Below are positions 20,413-32,860 of a stretch of 64,000 nucleotides of DNA, piece after piece. The notes under the pieces are model-generated. The model ran no database searches and was not told the origin of the DNA. It was given only the letters and a program-made list of their open reading frames with translations. Position 1 is the stretch's first letter, and each line of letters begins with the position of its first letter. Both the position numbers and the translations under genes were made by a program. Source of the DNA: Odiellus spinosus (Eukaryota > Arthropoda > Arachnida > Opiliones > Phalangiidae); assembly GCA_963920705.1 (NCBI GenBank), contig OY987232.1:5397200-5461199 (forward strand). The letters are read 5' to 3'.

Positions 20413-22909
20413 AAAGGCCGAACTTTCTGTTGAGGGGTTCTCCTAGTACGGAAAATTTACCGTTCCATTCGAGCTCGAGCAACAATAGCGGATCGTGGAA
20501 CTGAAAATCGCGGTTCTACTAGTACGGAAGACCGAGGTTTAGGGGTTCTCCTAGTACGGAAGATGGACAATAGTCTCTTTTTCCCTACTGAAAAAAGGGG
20601 CTATGGTACAGAAGATCGATGTACAGAAAATGAAAAAGAATTTATACTAGTATTTCCCGAGATAAAACGAACAAATTCTAATACCAGCTAGGCCCACATT
20701 TAGGGTTAGGAGGGCTCCCGCTCGGGAACATTATTGGCCCCCTGAGACATTCGGACAAAGCATGCACTCTGCTCATAAAAGCTATATTATAGGTAGCGAA
20801 ATATAGCTAGTACACGGGTAATTTATAAATTCAACTACAGCATAATTGGGCGCATTAACTCTTAAAAGAAGAACGGACTGACGGCGGAATTCTTTTCAAA
20901 ATCGCGACGGGTAAGAAACTTTGCGAAAATAAGTGAGACGGTTTGAAAGTTTTTAGTTTTGACTCGAGCTTCGCTATATTTCTCTATTTTTTTTTTGTTC
21001 GAGTGCAATTTGAAAAGTATAGCTGAGGCCGAGGCGAATGACTCGGAAAAACATTTCATCGGAGAGTACGAATTTAGACTTTCCACTATCTCCAAGAAAC
21101 AGATTTTGACAATAAACACCAATGGGCATAATATCAACTCTGTAAATAACACTTTCGCCACTTTTTGAAGCTGGAAACAAACCTAATATATTTCATTAAA
21201 TTTAGTACTACAAAATTAAATCTGAAACTTTATTTTATTTTCTATTGTAATATAATGCTTAGTATTTAAAATTCATCTTCAAATGAGCTATCTGAATCAT
21301 TTCTTGAAATAGAAGAATTGGCGCAATCACTTGAAGGACATTTGGACAGCATTCCCCATATTTCATAACGTGATGAAATCATGAACCAAATCTGAAAATG
21401 GAATTAGTCCCCGAGGTTATAAGAACACAAAGCCTGGCTGCCCAACCAGAGGAGAGAAGAGTTGGTCTCGTGACCTATCCGTACGAAGTCGGCTATTCAA
21501 GTAGAGTAATTCGGAAAAGACGTAGTGTACTGATTTGAAAGCGGGAGGCGAAGTAGCGACACTTATAACTTCAAAAACTTTCTTAGAAGAGATATTATAA
21601 AGCCATGGCACAAGTATCAATATGTCACAGGACGGACGTAGTCAAATCCACTGCGGTGCCATAACTCTATTTTTTACTCCGCATATGGCACTAATTACAA
21701 AAAGCGGCGAGGTTGGTTGTCCGCTTACCCTCAGATCGTGGACGCCGACCCCTCACGAAAATGTTATCTCTCTCTTTATAGACACCGGGTGGAAAGGTCG
21801 TAAATTACTCTATTTGAATGGCCTAGTTCGTAAGGATAGGTCTCTCCCCTGGTTGGGCAGCCAGGCTTTGTGTTCTTATAACCTCAGGGACCAATTTTAT
21901 TTCCAGATTCGATTCATTATTTCATCACGTTATGAAATATGGGGAATGCTGTCCAAATGTCCTCCAAGTGATTGCGCCAATTCTTTTATTTCAAGAAATG
22001 ATTCAGATAGCTCGTCTGAAGATGAATTTTAAATAATTAAAAATTAAAATTTATACAAAGAATTCTTAGTGCACTATTTTCATTTTATTTAAAAGTAATA
22101 AATAAAAAAACCCGACTAGTTTCGGCTAATTGCGAGTATCGCTGCCATCATTATGAATTTTAAATACTAAGCACTATATTACACTAGAAAATAAAATAAA
22201 AATTTCTGATTTAATTTTGTAGTACTAAATCTAAATATTGAGAAATATTACATGATCAAATTAGGTTTGGTTCTATAGCTTCAAAAAGTGGTGAAAGTGT
22301 TATTGACAGAGTTCATATTATCCCCATTGGTGTTTATTGACAAAATCTGTTTCTTGGAGATAATGGAAAGTCTAACTTCGTACTCTCCGAAGAAATATGT
22401 TTCCGAGTCGAGTGCAGTTCGGAAAAACTACTTTTATTCCCTTTGCTATTTAACACGTGTTTTAATTCGCCTCGGCTACATCTATACTTTGCAAAATGCA
22501 CTCGAACAAAAATAGAGAAATATAGCTAGGCTCGAGTCACAAACTAAATTTTTTCAACCGTCCCACTTATTTACTCAAATATTCAGAACATCTGAAAAAC
22601 CAGACGTTATATTGGGAATGCTTTTAAGGCTAGTCATACATCATGAATTCGTTCGCTTTATCTCGGGAAATACTAGTATAAATTCTTTTTCATTTTCTGT
22701 ACATCGGTCTTCTGTACCATAGCTCATTTTTTGTCAGAAGGGAAAAAGAGACTATTGTCCATCTTCCGTACTAGGAGAACCCCTAAACCTCGGTCATCCG
22801 TACTAGTAGAACCGCGATTTTCAGTTCCACGATCCGCTATTGTTGTTCGAGCTCGAATGGTACGGTAAATTTTCCGTACTAGGAGAACCCCTAAAACAGA
22901 AAGTTCGGC
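20413..22909. mobile_element. 2.5-kb foldback element (left arm)
   Basis: The ends AAGGCCGAACTTTCTGTT are inverted, followed in each arm by repeated CCGTACTAGGAGAACCCCT phrases. Arms of about 1.1 kb surround a spacer of about 280 bp. Each arm carries a related short coding-like block (one arm reads KVLLTEFILSPLVFIDKICF, the other KVLFTELILCPLVFIVKICF) and an acidic-tailed exon. The element split the large transposon between its protease and transposase parts; the USP frame runs about 30 codons into it. No target duplication could be fixed. Confidence 0.8.
21622..22032 (+). CDS. Acidic-tailed ORF inside foldback element (left arm)
   Basis: 136 codons, ending in SRNDSDSSSEDEF. The part after CSYNLRDQF is duplicated in the opposite foldback arm, downstream of a CCATTTTCAG that looks like a 3' splice site. 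The protein is unrecognised. The Ser/Asp/Glu tail resembles casein-kinase-type acidic tails, but no catalytic motif is visible. The overlapping minus-strand frame at 21417-21620 covers the equivalent first half in the other arm. Confidence 0.4.
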   Translation: MSQDGRSQIHCGAITLFFTPHMALITKSGEVGCPLTLRSWTPTPHENVISLFIDTGWKGRKLLYLNGLVRKDRSLPWLGSQALCSYNLRDQFYFQIRFIISSRYEIWGMLSKCPPSDCANSFISRNDSDSSSEDEF

Positions 22910-24515
22910 CTTGAAGAACATTCCACATACATTGGGGATTGTGCTCTTTAAAATTGTCATCTAAAGGTACTTTATAATGATTAGGATTTAATGATTTAGA
23001 TGAATCGCGACCTATACTCATTTTATTCCATACATCTTTTGAAATAGTAAATTTAATTTTAACGGGAATGGTTTTAGTCATGTCTTTTTGCGCGAGTTCA
23101 CGGTCAATGCGCAAAACATCTCTACATGCTTCTTCGGACATGGAGAGCAGACTAAGGCCGGAGCTGTTACTTAAGCTTGAGCTATCATCATAATTGTAGC
23201 TTTGAAAATATTTTTCGGGACTACTTGACTTAAATTTATTTTCCCAAGTCGGACTATGTGATAATTTTGTATCGGATTTTTGAGGTTGCATTACCGAATT
23301 AGAAGCAACCGAAATATCAGATTTTGTAACATCGCTAAGGGGGTGGGGGAGTGGTTTAGAATAAAGACTTGACTGAGGCATGGTTCCTTCATTGAATGTG
23401 CTGCGTTTGCCTTCGCAATCGGGACCAGATTCCGTAACAGATCTCTGCAAAACGTTAGGAATTGAAGTGGTCTGTTCCTGTAATTTATAGAAGGCCATAA
23501 CCCAGTCTTCATGAATTTCAGGATCATCCAAGGTTTGAACTTTGCCGTCATTGTAACTCACCCATTTATTTGAAACAAGCCTAGTGAAAGCCACATAATG
23601 ACTGTTATGCCTATTTACTTCTCCATAATGCACTACACAACTTTTCAGTTCATAGTGATGTCCTAAATATTCAATTTGTAGCTCTAGCAAACAAGTTTGG
23701 CGATTTTTTGATATTTCATCAGCTGTCCTAGGGCAGCAAAAAACCAAGATTTTGTGGGGGTGAGGTAAATCATTAACTAGTGTCATTATTTGGTTTTTGC
23801 CAGTACAGGGCCAATTAAAACCGTGTTTATCTACACCATCTCCAAGGCATTTCCGAGTCGCCTTGGGTTCCATTTCGAACGCATATTGAGAAATTTTGGT
23901 CTTTGAAGTTTCTAAAACAAAATACTTCACTGCTGCTTCTTGGGCAGACCGTGTAGTTTTACATTCTAAACAACGGTACGAAAATTCGAAATTATAACTA
24001 AAACCGTCGTCTAAAAGGGAGCTGATCTCGTTTAATAATTCTTGAGGATCTTGCATGGTTGCAAAACCTAATCTGTTTCTCGAAATCTTTTCTAGAAGAC
24101 GGAGAAGTGGGATAACTTCTTCCGATTTTACCGGGGACATTGAATCCTGTCAGTTTTGCGAGCTTGTAAAAGAGAAGAAACCCAGCAATTTTGGTAACAA
24201 TTTTGAATTCCTCTCCTCATAACGGATTTTTGACATTGGGGACATTTAAAGGTTTTATCTTTTCTAACCTGATTAGTCGTATTAGGACTATCCCGTAAAC
24301 CTGCGCATCTAAAATGGAACCATTTTTGACACCCTGTACACTCGAAGTAAGGCGTATTATCGGCAGGTTTAAGGCAAACACAATACAATTTAACATTTTT
24401 TAGGGGAAGGTAAAGCATTCCGTCATCCCGTTTTGGTTTAATCATTCGCTCAGTCCTAATTTTTTGACCAATCTCTAAATCCTTATCTTTGGGGTCCGCA
24501 TGTTTTTTGCCCTTT
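22910..24515 (-). CDS. PHD finger plus ubiquitin-specific protease domain, transposon-borne (left arm)
   Basis: Two overlapping minus-strand frames. The first (24128-24445) has a C4HC3 PHD finger: C22-x-C24, C36-x2-C39, H44-x2-C47, C68-x2-C71. A USP Cys-box follows at residues 79-95, GIQNCYQNCWVSSLLQA, with the likely nucleophile at C87. The second (22821-24140, true coding to about 22910) continues the protease: QDPQELL (30-36), a C57-x2-C60 zinc pair, and the His box NSHYVAF with H181, then YNDGKV with D198. A Ser-rich tail follows. Cys and His boxes lie in frames offset by -1, overlapping by 13 nt. This implies frameshifting, splicing or a mutation. USPs cleave ubiquitin from proteins; PHD fingers usually read histone tails. 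The foldback at 22909 truncates the end. Confidence 0.75.
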
Positions 24516-25328
24516 CTAACTGGATAATGAGATCAGTTGGGAATTTGCTAGCCAAAATCTTTTTTTTTTCTCAATTGCCTTTGGCGTTACCATTGGAAAT
24601 TGGACTGCCTCTGGTACATCCGTTTGATTCTCGGTAGCCACAATCGATTGCTCCTCAGGCGCAGTAATCGAATGTGTCGGATTAATAGACGAGACAATAG
24701 ATTTCTCCTCTACTACCGTTGGCGTGTCCATTGGAAATTGGACAGCCCCCGATAAAATCATATTGTTCTCGGTAGCCACAATCGATTGCGCCTCGGGCGC
24801 AGCAATCGAATATGTTGAATTAATCGATTGCTCCCCGTTTGGAACAATCGACTGCTCCTCTATTACTATCTGTGGTGATTGTATTACATTTATTTCAACA
24901 GATCTATTCTCTTGAGAAACTCTCGAGATTAATTCCTCCAATAGGATAGAACAATCTTGGGTATCCTCTGCCATCTTTTTGACCATGCCATCAAAATAGG
25001 TTCTAAAACCAATGGCGTCTAAAGCGTACCTCATAAAGTATCATTTACCAGCATTTAAAATACTTTTAGACTTTCGGTTCTTAATCTTCGAAACACCTAA
25101 ATTTGTAACTACATCGGTCCAAATTTTTGTACTCCATTTACCCTTGAACTCACCTACTCTCTCTAGATTGTAATCAATAGCTAAAAGCATGCCTTTTCCA
25201 AGTTGTTCATTAGTTGCATCCTTGTAGTTTGTTGTACAAAAACAACCATTCTTTTTTCCCATTGTAGTACGATCTACAAAAATTCTGGTAATTAGGATAA
25301 ACACGTTTGTGTTTATTAGGATAAACAC
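24516..25328 (-). CDS. Unknown N-terminal protein of the large transposon (left arm)
   Basis: Two frames (25041-25328 and 24516-25034) are in the same register, separated by a single TGA. The coding sequence therefore looks like one protein with one premature stop or a readthrough codon. Near the start, MGKKNGCFCTTNYKDATNEQ is basic and Cys-containing. The C-terminal half has two near-repeats around EEQSIV...IVATEN...VQFPM, which are Ser/Glu/Val-rich and probably disordered. An alternating IDCSxI/EQSI pattern is due to repeated ATCGATTG words in the DNA. Family not recognised. Confidence 0.45.
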
Positions 25329-25342
25329 GTTTGTGTTTATCC
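25296..25342 (-). promoter_or_regulatory. Two tandem palindromes upstream of the transposon ORF (left arm)
   Basis: Two copies, 24 bp apart, have arms GATAAACAC and GTGTTTATC (first base varies) around a 4-nt spacer. They overlap the upstream end of the unknown N-terminal frame and could be binding sites for a transposon-encoded protein. Confidence 0.4.
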
Positions 25343-26707
25343 CTCTATCTAAACTCGAATTTCATCAGAAACCGTAATGTCTTTTCTAATGGACCCGCGG
25401 CGCTTGATAACTGAAATCGTCGTCGTCGTCGTTTCCCTCTTCCCACCGTCCACTGAATTCGAATTAATACAGACAAAGGTACTTTTGAAAAAATTTGATA
25501 AGACTTCGTTCGGGTACAAGAGTATCACTAGTTAAACACAGACTTCAATAATGAAATGTTGATTAAGTATATGAAGTAATAGAAAGTAAGGTGCCTGAAT
25601 GGGTTACAAAAGGATGAAATCTTAAGCTTAGCCGAGCTTTACTAATTGCTTCAAAATGATAAACAAAAATTTTATTTCTTAAACAGCAGAATGATAATGA
25701 ATATCCATCGAATTCGAGTTAATAGAGAGACAGATGCCTGTATGGGTGACAAAAAGGGTAAAACATATAACTAGCCGAGCTTTATTAATTGGCTTTAAAT
25801 TGATAAACAAAAATTGATTTTATTAAACAGTTGATAAGCTTTTTTTAATGGCATTTTTTATCGTTAACGGAAAATTGCATTTATTGGGTTCTTTTACTAG
25901 GGTAGCCCTCTTCAGCCGTCTAATTTTCACTATTGTGTCATATCATGAGTATCCCATTATATTCACCCTAATTCACCGTAATTACAAAGTTGGCATGATT
26001 TTCTTATCATTTGATTTTTTAACTTTAATAATATAACTCTTCTCGGCCTATATAAACGAGATTTGCAGATTCGGTACTCACAGATGCACTGTACCAATGC
26101 GTGGTTTACGTTAGCGTTTAAAATTGTATCGAACCCTCGTTTGTGCAATGGTTACGTCTTCGATTGTTTAGGCAATCGTTTCTCACCTATATTTCGGTGA
26201 TAAGAGACCTATTTCTCACGATCTTTTGGGTAGAGTACTCGAATAAACCGAGGCGATTGTATGCAAATCGCATTACCTAGAAATGTGGCCAATTTAATAT
26301 ATTAAATCACTGTAAAAACATTTCACAATGAGAGTTCTAGGGATTAAATATCACTTGAGTTGGACTTCATATCCTGCCAAGTGCCCAATTACACATGAAA
26401 TTTATAGTTTAACGTTCTCAATCTCTACTTAATTTTTTAAAATACTTGATTTTGCGACTAGGATGTGCTTTAAATCCAATAGCTTCGTCATTACTACTAC
26501 GTAATAACGTTGATATTAAGTAGTTGGCCAATTATTGAAGTCTGTATCTAAAGCACATCTAACTTAAGAATAATAAAAAATAAAGATTTAGAATGTTAAA
26601 TAGGATATACGAAACGGAAATTGATGTCGGCGAGTTAAATAAACGGCCACATACTTCTGGTCTCCTGAATTATGTTCTCTTGCTTTAAAGAATTGTTTCG
26701 CTTTTAT
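25343..26707. other. Gene-free interval (left arm)
   Basis: AT-rich DNA with a partly duplicated stretch (TTCGAGTTAATA, TAGCCGAGCTTTA(C/T)TAATT) near 25620-25800, giving two diverged copies of about 150 bp. No gene is seen. The outer terminus of the large transposon may be in this interval but could not be fixed. Confidence 0.45.
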
Positions 26708-26896
26708 TATTATTATATATTTTCCAAAAAACGGATAAAAATGACCTAGTTAACCTTCTTCTCCCATTGATTTTAATTTTAAATTCTATCAGTATCACTA
26801 ATGAAATTAGCTAAAGATGGAGTTCCTTTAATGTATATATATTTATCATTAGTCCTTGGTCGTCTATATCCGTTTTTTGGAAAATATATAATAATA
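26708..26896. mobile_element. 189-bp MITE with 30-bp TIRs (left arm)
   Basis: The terminal repeat containing TTTTCCAAAAAACGGATA is perfectly inverted at the other end as TATCCGTTTTTTGGAAAA. The interior is AT-rich and non-coding. No target duplication beyond local AT sequence is certain. Confidence 0.7.
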
Positions 26897-27224
26897 GTAA
26901 AATCTTTGAAGTGGTAGACTAAATCTACTAACTATAATTTTAAGGATATGAAATTGCTCTTTCTCTAACAAATAATTTCTGTCCCTTCACGGATTTGATT
27001 CGAAATAGATAGAGTTTTTTTAAGGGTGCGAAGCAACCGCATTTTTGTATAATAGTTTTTTGGATTACGTTAATTACAGAAGCCATAATCTGCGTGAGCA
27101 TCATTTGATTAATTTAACAGTCTGTTCCAAAAGAGACGCGCAGAAACGTCGTCCCAGGATTTAGGTTGCGTTCAGCATCGCATACTGAATAAATAATTTT
27201 ATTATAGGTATGTGTTAATGGGAA

Positions 27225-28030
27225 GCCCGAAGCTTTTTTTGCTGGGCCCTACTTGAGACACGTTTTTCTTCGCTTCTAAGGCTCTCAAAACTATTTCCTT
27301 ACTTGATAATGAAACTAGAGACAATATTCCAATTAACTTCCCCGAGTAACATTTTCAATTACGGTTATAGATAATTTTTTAATTAACATTAAACCTTTTT
27401 AAATATTGAAAAGATAAGGATTTATTCGATAACGAATAAAGATTTTTCAGGCTGTCTGTTTTGTTTACTATATGAGATATGATAACGTAACTTCCCCGAG
27501 AGTAATTTAATTTAAAAAATAGCATTAACATTTAATTACCCGTCAAAATAACGTATCCTATGGTTATCATTTTTTCAATGTTAACCTAACTATTTAATTT
27601 TTTGGTTATAAATAGGCTACTAGATGATATAATCATATATTATACGAATTTGAGATTTCATTTATACCATTATTATTCATCTCAAAAATTAAAGCCAAGT
27701 TATTTTTTTTGTCCGCAAATCATGCTTAAGTAGAGGTAAAAATCAGGAATACTTCGTAAAATTATCATAACTCCCTAATAATAATCGTAGCACTTATTTA
27801 AATATTCGTACCATAGAGGAATAGCTTATCTATAACCCTATTTAGACGAAACATAATTAGTTCTGTTAATTAACAAATAAATATTACGTCAAATATAGGG
27901 TTATTTTGAAGGGTAATTAAATGTTAATGCTAATATTTTAATTGAAATGACTCTTATGGAAGTTAACATATCTTATTTAGTAAACAAAAAAGACCGCCTG
28001 AAAAAAAATCTTAATACGTTTTCGAATTAT
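27225..28030. mobile_element. Foldback repeat family, copy 1 (left arm)
   Basis: The arms near 27426-27575 and 27870-28030 are inverted; both carry GCATTAACATTTAATTACCC, TTTGTTTACTA and TTTTTCAGGC. Flanking sequence from 27225 is shared with copy 2 at 29719-30672. Non-coding; exact ends uncertain. Confidence 0.55.
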
Positions 28031-28320
28031 ATAGATATTTTATTTTCGGATTGATTGTTTGAGAATAAACAAATGCAATTCGTAAACTCAAATAAAAGTC
28101 AATATAATAATGTAATCGTTAAACATTCCTCGTCACCCTCCTTTAAACCATAGAACCGCGAAGAAAAAACACTTCAAACACGTGCATAGAACAAGTACTC
28201 GGAGACTTTCAGAGTATGAATAAAACAGAGTTACCATTACCAAAGTCCAAAAAATATATAGGATATTTCTTCGTTTTATAGGAAATTAATGGATTATGTT
28301 TTTTAACAAATAAAATATAG

Positions 28321-28913
28321 AATAGGGGATTGTAAAAAAGATCGAGGTCACGTGTTTGTGTTTTCAGAACTGCCAGATAATTTAAATAAATCAGGCTGGA
28401 CATATTTAAAAACAGTCAACTTCAACTTGGAAGTCGCCCGAATGTAACAACGGGAGATTGGGGACCATCTTCATAGTAACGCTCCCCACATTTCTAAGTA
28501 AACAATTCTTAGAGATTAAGGAAAGAGTAGGTTTATACACGCTGCCAAATTAAGTTGAACTACAGAGAGTGAACCAGGTGCGGGCAAATGCTCACCAAAC
28601 GTGATGATCAGCGAGGCGCTCAATAACCCTATAAATAAAACATTCTTAAGGATAACTGATAGGGTAAGTTTTGTACGCGCTGCACACTGTGGTGGAAGAC
28701 GGGTTGCTATCTATATTCGAAACCTTATTGTAAATTGGCACCCCTGCTGAGAAAATCTCCAAAAATACTCAGAAATTACTCTGATCACGTGGTATACCAC
28801 TTTGAAGGAGGGGAAAACGAAAAATTTTACGTGGCGACATATGGTGGCGAAACGGTTTATAGTGCCTTCCCCTCTAAATTTTTCCCCCTTCACCTTTTTT
28901 ACAATCCCCTATT
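28321..28913. mobile_element. 593-bp MITE with 20-bp perfect TIRs (left arm)
   Basis: AATAGGGGATTGTAAAAAAG is found at 28321-28340 and inverted at 28894-28913. No coding region is supported inside. No clear target duplication is seen. Confidence 0.75.
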
Positions 28914-29025
28914 GCAATTCAAATTATTAGAAACTTCAAGCTTCAAAATTTATAAAACTAAAATACATACGAGCTTTTCAAAGAGACATTTAAGGTAAAA
29001 AGATAAACGGTTGCACCTAAAAGTA

Positions 29026-29247
29026 CGGTCTGTTCAACCCATCATATGTTGACTTCAGGACTAGGTATCGTCATGAGAGTTATTGTATTGTTAGTCTATT
29101 TGCGAGGTTTCGAATGAATGGGCTCAAATAGAGTAATTAATGGCAGAATAAGAAAGATTATAGCTATGTAATACAAAAACCCTTATGACAATACCTAGGC
29201 CCGAGCGCCTAGGCCAGAAGTCAAGATATGATAGGTTGAACAGACTG
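29026..29247. mobile_element. Mariner-type MITE (left arm)
   Basis: 222 bp. The ends are C(G/A)GTCTGTTCAACC in inverted orientation with extended arms (GTTGACTTC/GAAGTCAA and ATGACAATACCTAG). It is flanked by TA at 29024-29025 and 29248-29249, as expected for Tc1/mariner relatives. Non-autonomous. Confidence 0.8.
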
Positions 29248-29354
29248 TATAGCTTTACCTGTACCCCATGCGATAATAAAACTCAACAACATGGCTAAGT
29301 CCATGGAAGTCACACCCTGAGAGCCCATTGTGACGCTAAGTGTTATCACTATTA

Positions 29355-29560
29355 GCCCCAAGTCACTCGCGCAAAAAACCCATTAACCAATTCATTCGCG
29401 CAAAAAAATGGCCGGACTGCATTCTCTCTTTAAGATTATCCCAAAGTCTAATTCAGTCATTGGCGCAAAAAACATAAATTGGTCTGACTGCATTCTCTTT
29501 AAGATTATCCCAAAGTCTAATTCTGTCATTCGCGCAAAAAACCCATACACCAAATTATTC
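29355..29560 (+). repeat. Short tandem repeat of about 76 bp units (left arm)
   Basis: Units contain TTTAAGATTATCCCAAAGTC and TCGCGCAAAAAACCCAT; two full and two partial copies are seen. Non-coding. Confidence 0.65.
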
Positions 29561-29718
29561 TCGTCTTTAGGCCTTTTTATAAAATAATCTTGGAAACGGA
29601 TAAAAGAGCCGTTAAAAGGCAGCCGTTTGTATTGAAGATGGATGACAATTGTCTCGATTTCCTAAAATATTTTGAATTATTTCCATATTCTTATTCTTTT
29701 TCGAGTGTTATGAGATTA

Positions 29719-30672
29719 AGGGGAAGCAATGCGAAACATCAAAACCATTTTTTCTCTGTGCTTTTTTAAGACACGATTTACTCAGTTTCAATAGGTTCAT
29801 TAGAGTTATTTTGCAGCTTGTTAGAAATTACAGACTATTCCACATTAACATTTTAAAATACGGTTACATTTAATTTTTAAATTAACTTTAAACTTCGCTA
29901 AATATTGAAAAAATAAACCTATTTCGTCCGGATATATTGGGGGGAAAAACAAAAAGATTTTTTGGAAACGGTATTATTATAGTATATCAGATATGATTAC
30001 GTAACTTGCCTGTGCGATTTTTAAATTCAAATAGCATTAAAATTTAATTGCCTTTCAAAGTCTCACTGTTCAGGTTATTTTTTGGTAAATTACGTAACTA
30101 TATCCACTTAGCTATGATTATCTGACAAACAAAGGTTTTTACAAAAAAAATTAAATTTACCCAGGTTTGGTTTTTGAACTAATTTAATTTTAATAATTAC
30201 CGTTTATGAAATCTTAAATTCTTGTGATAGGTAACTGATATAATATAAAAAAGTAGTACTGTTAGTTATTGCTGAATTATAACGTCGACTTTGATGTTAA
30301 AGCTAATTAAATAAAAGTCTAGCCAATTACGCAATATAATCTTGTAAAAATATCTATCAGATTTCATAGAAATCCTACCGGCCTTCTCTTTTCACTACTT
30401 ATGAATAAATATTGAGTTTAACCATAGTCAAAAATGTTACCTCATAATATTCTCAAGTTTCATTATTAAGTAAAGAAAAAAATCTAATTAAACTATAGAA
30501 GCTCAGAAAATCGTGTATTAAGTAAGGCCCATAGCAAAAGTACGTGATTGCTTCACCTTAAAATACATATGGGGGAAGAGAAAAGTAAACAAAACCATGA
30601 AAAAATGGTCTAAATTATAGGAACACTTAAAAAATTTTGGCAGGAGGGGAAGCGAAACATCACGCTTCCCCA
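29719..30672. mobile_element. Foldback repeat family, copy 2 (left arm)
   Basis: The ends GGGGAAGC and GCTTCCCC are inverted and each is followed by GATGTTTCGC/GCGAAACATC-like sequence. Internal arms share AACATTTAATT-type and TAATGAAACTTGAGA-type blocks with copy 1 at 27225-28030. Non-coding. The right-arm equivalent has 33 extra bases near one end. Confidence 0.55.
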
Positions 30673-32420
30673 GCTGGATACCATGGATACCCTTGAGGGG
30701 ATGACAACGAGGTATGAGGTACAAGGTGTGTCGTTTTAAAATCAGGACTGTTAGCTTTCTATAGGAACCATGATCACATTGTAAGATAAAAATGAGATTT
30801 TCAACCTTAATATGGATGTTTTGAAATATATTGGTTTATTCATGCTATATCTTCAGCCTTAGCTCTCGCCGATGGCTCTCGCTCTGCCGATTGGCTCGAC
30901 TAAACTTAAAAATCTCATAAAAAATTGCCAAAAAAATTTTTTTTTCCGATAATCATTAAAATGCTGATCAATTTAAGTGATAATTAAGACCAACATGATG
31001 TTATTTTTTTATAGATTATGAGCGTTAAAATATGAGTAAAAACATTATTATTTTCCTTCTTAACTTAGGGCCTATAGTTTATTATGAAAGTTGCTGTTTT
31101 AGCAACTCGGTTGTACGACGCTACCTTGTTCTATATCTAATATTGAGACAATCTCCTCTTATGATTGATTTAAATAATAATACAAATGTGAAAATACGCG
31201 CGAGTTTTAAGACGTGCTTTTATTAGCCTCGATTATTCTGACATTTGTATTAATGTTAATCTAAGAATATTGAGCTAGTCTTAGCGGGATAAAATACCAA
31301 TTTTGAAAATTAATAAGTTTTGATATAGTTTTTATATATTTTAACACTCCCAAGTTGATTAAAAACATCCTTTTATTAGTCTTCATTATACCTTATACAT
31401 AATCCTCAACAGTGGTGTGAATGAATCAGACTGCTAAAACTACTCTTGATTATATATATGGAACTAAGATATTTTTAAACTTAAAACACTTACATAAATT
31501 ACGACGATATTTCAGTACACAAAACTAGGTAAAATCTGTCCTCCAGATTTTAAGCTCCAAAATGTAGTATTGTTCGATATTAATATCAAACGAATTCTTG
31601 AGGAGAAGTTGAGATCCAAGATAGCACAGTAAAAAACGCTCAGAAAAAAGTGAACAAGTCGCCTTAGCAAGCTGACACTTAATAAGAACGAGATGTTTTA
31701 CTGAGCAGAGTCAATATTTTGTCCCCTCCCCCATCTAAAATATATCCCATCTTGAGTTGCTTATATGCACAAAGCTAAGCTCCCTAGAGAGAGATTGCAC
31801 ACTATTTATTTCTTCAATATTTATATCTTTAATAAGTACTAGGAACTAGAATAGGAAACTTTTTCCAAAAAATGTTAGTTTCTTTAAAGTTTCCAGAAGG
31901 ATTGTTAAAGGAAGTATTACTTATTTACTATTGTGGTACGTCAATGTATCCATTTAATTATATTGATAACAAAACTAGCGTAAACGTATCACATTCACAT
32001 CACAAATTAATAACATATATTACTCGATTTATTAAATAAAAAAGTTTTGATCAAGACAAATTGACAATAAATCGGTTCATGAAGGTGATGCGTGAACAGA
32101 TGACCATTAAAAACAATTGCGAGTAATTTGAACATCGGTTTTATCTTTACGTTTCAAATCGATATGGATTCCCTAGTGTCAATGTAGCTTTTCTGTTATT
32201 TTTAATCGATTAGAAGCAACAAAATAATCATTAAACGTTATTGCAACTCAATTTACAGGTTAAGCTCATTCTTCACTTTCATGATGACTAAAGGCCCTAT
32301 TTCAAAATCATTTTCATTTGGGATAGCTCGAGTGTTTTACTGTTTTATCTAGAATGAAGTATTAGATTGGACCTATGTTCCTTTTGCTCTTTATTTTTTA
32401 TCCAGTGGCCTTGCTCGCTC
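30673..32420. other. Gene-free interval (left arm)
   Basis: AT-rich DNA without recognisable coding sequence or element ends. Confidence 0.5.
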
Positions 32421-32464
32421 CATGGATTAATTATACGTGCCCAGGCACATATAATTAATCCATG
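32421..32464. repeat. 44-bp near-perfect palindrome (left arm)
   Basis: CATGGATTAATTATACGTGC faces GCACATATAATTAATCCATG with a 4-bp centre and one mismatch. It would extrude as a cruciform. Confidence 0.8.
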
Positions 32465-32501
32465 CTCGCTCGTATTCAAAATTGTTGTTAACAATATTAT
32501 T

Positions 32502-32665
32502 CTATTGACCATTTCGACGGTAGGAAACCGTCTGTATCACACATGTAAAGAGGTTCATACACAGCGTATGAGCTCATGCGCAGAGACGCCCATGTATCAA
32601 CCTCCTTTACATGTGTGATACAAATGGTTGCCTAGCCCCTATCCTACCGTCGAAATGGTCAATAG
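32502..32665. mobile_element. 164-bp hairpin MITE (left arm)
   Basis: A TIR of at least 24 bp begins CTATTGACCATTTCGACGGT. A second inner inverted pair (TATCACACATGTAAAG / CTTTACATGTGTGATA) makes most of the element self-complementary. Confidence 0.8.
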
Positions 32666-32860
32666 GCCTTTCTATAAAATAATCTTGGAAACGGATAAAA
32701 TACCCGTTAAAAAGCACCTGTTTGTATTGAAGATGTAGCGTTTTTTCAAAGTTGGTTGATTTTCTAAACTTTTGCCAGCCTTGAGACTAACAAAAAGAGC
32801 CGTTAAATAGAACCCGTTTCTACGGAAGATGTTGCCTTTTTTCAAGGTTGGGACGTAGTC
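32660..32860 (+). repeat. Diverged direct repeats AATCTTGGAAACGGATAAAA (left arm)
   Basis: A phrase containing TAAAATAATCTTGGAAACGG and a following GCCGTTAAA...CCGTTT block occurs at 32672-32760. It recurs in degenerate form at 32790-32850 and again at 29575-29640. Dispersed repeat, non-coding. Confidence 0.6.

Noticed and set aside
22821..22909. Last roughly 30 codons of the USP frame
   Set aside because: They lie in the foldback terminus, which is repeated in inverted orientation at the other end of that element.
24724..24915. Cys/Ile-rich frame antisense to the transposon N-terminal gene
   Set aside because: A shadow produced by repeated ATCGATTG words; the opposite strand has the longer, better-supported frame.
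28711..28998. 87-codon plus and 60-codon minus frames conserved in both arms
   Set aside because: Conservation between arms only reflects the recent duplication; the frames overlap in opposite directions within and beside a MITE.
32367..32618. 83-codon frame spanning the 44-bp palindrome and hairpin MITE
   Set aside because: It runs through two unrelated inverted repeats, so it cannot be a native gene.
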